The notes under the pieces are model-generated. The model ran no database searches. It was not told the DNA's origin and worked only from the letters and a program-made list of their open reading frames with translations. Shown piece by piece: positions 6,274-6,867 of a stretch of DNA of 6,867 bases. A program made the translations under genes and the position numbers. How positions within the stretch are numbered: position 1 is the stretch's first letter; each line of letters opens with the position of its first letter. Origin of the DNA: Thermoflexales bacterium (lineage in GTDB: Bacteria; Chloroflexota; Anaerolineae; Fen-1058); assembly GCA_030834835.1 (NCBI GenBank), contig JAUQXD010000164.1, forward strand, positions 1 to 6,867, read 5' to 3'.

Positions 6274-6286
6274 ACACTATCAGTGT
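6274..6286. promoter_or_regulatory. Small palindrome, possible operator
   Basis: ACACT-ATC-AGTGT, two 5-bp arms around a 3-nt centre, located in the divergent intergenic region around 40-60 bp upstream of the purL -10. It has the form of a dimeric-regulator half-site pair but matches no operator I can name; it may be chance. Confidence 0.25.
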
Positions 6287-6317
6287 CACACCGCACCTGC
6301 CGGTGGGTGCAGGTGTT

Positions 6318-6390
6318 GCGAGCGTTTTGTGCGAAGCAATCTCCTTTTGACTGGCGCTGCGATTGCTTCGTCGCAAAAGGCGCTTCTCGC
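6318..6390. repeat. Large imperfect inverted repeat (REP/MITE-like)
   Basis: The left arm 6318-6341 (GCGAG...GCGAAGCAATC) is complementary, with a few gaps, to the right arm 6361-6390 (GATTGCTTCG...CTTCTCGC) around a 19-nt loop. The 10-bp core CGAAGCAATC/GATTGCTTCG is perfect. From memory, the CGAAGCAATC core and the flanking CGATGACGG resemble a widespread dispersed bacterial repeat family (CGTCATTGCGAG...GAAGCAATC). There is no coding capacity for a transposase, so if mobile it would be non-autonomous. Confidence 0.7.
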
Positions 6391-6411
6391 GATGACGGCT
6401 GAGTAATGACA

Positions 6412-6423
6412 ATTTGCGGTACA
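6412..6423 (+). repeat. 12-bp direct repeat, right copy (ATTTGCGGTACA)
   Basis: Second copy of the 6261-6272 sequence, overlapping the TACAAT box of the methyltransferase gene. Confidence 0.7.
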
Positions 6424-6425
6424 AT
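6420..6425 (+). promoter_or_regulatory. Probable -10 box of the methyltransferase gene (leaderless transcript)
   Basis: TACAAT differs from TATAAT at one position and ends 6 nt before the ATG at 6432. Transcription initiated from it would begin at or within a base of the A of ATG, giving a leaderless mRNA. This agrees with the lack of a Shine-Dalgarno sequence. No good -35 is seen at the standard distance (GGCTGA at 6397-6402). Confidence 0.55.
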
Positions 6426-6431
6426 GCGCGC

Positions 6432-6867
6432 ATGACAGACGATGCCCTGAAGTGGAATGAACGTTATCGTTCCAATGTCGAACCGGCGTTCCAACAACCA
6501 CGTGAGTTTTTGATCGAGCAAGCGGCGCATTTGCCTGCGCGCGGCTTAGCGCTAGATGTGGCGATGGGTCTGGGCGGCAATGCCGGTTTCTTGATCGAGC
6601 ACGGCTTGAAGGTGATTGGCCTCGATGTGTCCGAAGTAGGCGCACGCCGCGCGAAAACTCGCTGGCCCAATTTGATGGCGGCCGTGTTCGATCTGTCGCG
6701 CTTCGATCTGCCCGCGACTTCAGTCGATGTCGTGTTGAACTTCTATTTCTTGCAGCGCGCGTTGTGGCCGCTGTATCGCCGCGTGATTCGATCGGGCGGA
6801 CTATTGATCATGGAAACGCTCATGATCGATAATCTGATCAATCGGCCGGATTACAACCCCGATTATC
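6432..6867 (+). CDS. Class I SAM-dependent methyltransferase (C-terminus beyond window)
   Basis: 145 residues are visible and the frame is open at the right edge, so the gene is cut. It starts MTDDALKWNERYRSNVEPAF (the KWNERY opening is common in TehB-like and related small methyltransferases). Motif I is ALDVAMGLGGNAGFLIEHG (40-58), with Ala-Met in place of the more usual Gly-Cys before the Gly-rich loop. Motif II is VIGLDVS (61-67, acidic residue for the SAM ribose). A motif-III-like FDLSRFDLPATSVDVVLNFY and the post-motif SGGLLIMETL (121-130) complete a Rossmann-type fold. The substrate cannot be inferred. It is divergent from the purL operon, sharing a 240-bp intergenic region, and no upstream gene on this strand is visible. 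Confidence 0.85.
   Translation, partial: MTDDALKWNERYRSNVEPAFQQPREFLIEQAAHLPARGLALDVAMGLGGNAGFLIEHGLKVIGLDVSEVGARRAKTRWPNLMAAVFDLSRFDLPATSVDVVLNFYFLQRALWPLYRRVIRSGGLLIMETLMIDNLINRPDYNPDY

Larger units (their letters stand above)
6192..6431. other. Divergent intergenic region
   Basis: 240 bp between purL (leftward) and the methyltransferase gene (rightward). It holds the two promoters, the ACACT palindrome, a GC-rich 7-bp stem with 8-nt loop (CACCTGC at 6294-6300 with GCAGGTG at 6309-6315, no T-run), the large inverted repeat and the paired 12-bp direct repeats. Short open frames here continue into purL or the methyltransferase region in wrong frames and are not genes. Confidence 0.7.

Noticed and set aside
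6294..6315. GC-rich hairpin as an intrinsic terminator
   Set aside because: The 7-bp stem has no T-run on either side, and both flanking genes are transcribed away from it, so no transcript is expected to end here.

Overview
The window is a fairly GC-rich bacterial segment dominated by one compact, leftward (minus-strand) purine-biosynthesis cluster, with a divergent gene at the right edge. The best guess for the host is a member of Chloroflexota or a similar environmental lineage. That rests on three things: the fused PurS-PurS-PurL architecture, heptanucleotide repeat arrays embedded in coding sequence, and a dispersed repeat of the CGAAGCAATC type. No rRNA or other marker is present, so the assignment is tentative.

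Layout from right to left on the minus strand. A consensus extended -10 promoter (TGGTATAAT, 6227-6235) drives purL (3282-6191). PurL is a 969-residue FGAM synthase large subunit that begins with two PurS-like modules. It is followed by two paralogous GNAT acetyltransferases (2785-3285 and 2249-2782) and purQ (1467-2252), the glutaminase subunit. Junctions are very tight: ATGA overlap, 2-nt gap, ATGA overlap, which argues for one translationally coupled transcript. PurL with built-in PurS modules plus PurQ should form a complete FGAM synthase (FGAR + ATP + glutamine to FGAM). The two GNATs inside the operon have no established role in that step. After purQ come an unrecognised, clearly lower-GC gene (729-1436) and a truncated tandem-GNAT protein (1-661, running off the left edge).

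On the plus strand at the right edge, a class I SAM-dependent methyltransferase (6432-6867, cut by the window end) starts 6 nt after a TACAAT box, consistent with a leaderless transcript. The 240-bp divergent intergenic region holds both promoters, a large imperfect inverted repeat (6318-6390), a small palindrome, and a 12-bp direct repeat that may be the footprint of an inserted element.

The most unusual signal lies inside purL. Three separate stretches of 7-nt tandem repeats (5406-5480, 4336-4384, 3645-3744) interrupt the essential enzyme in frame. Two of them share the same composite order and orientation of two heptad families, and the third is an inverted pair of a different heptad family. 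The catalytic motifs around them are intact. I found no CRISPR array, tRNA, rRNA, insertion sequence with transposase, or clear intrinsic terminator.
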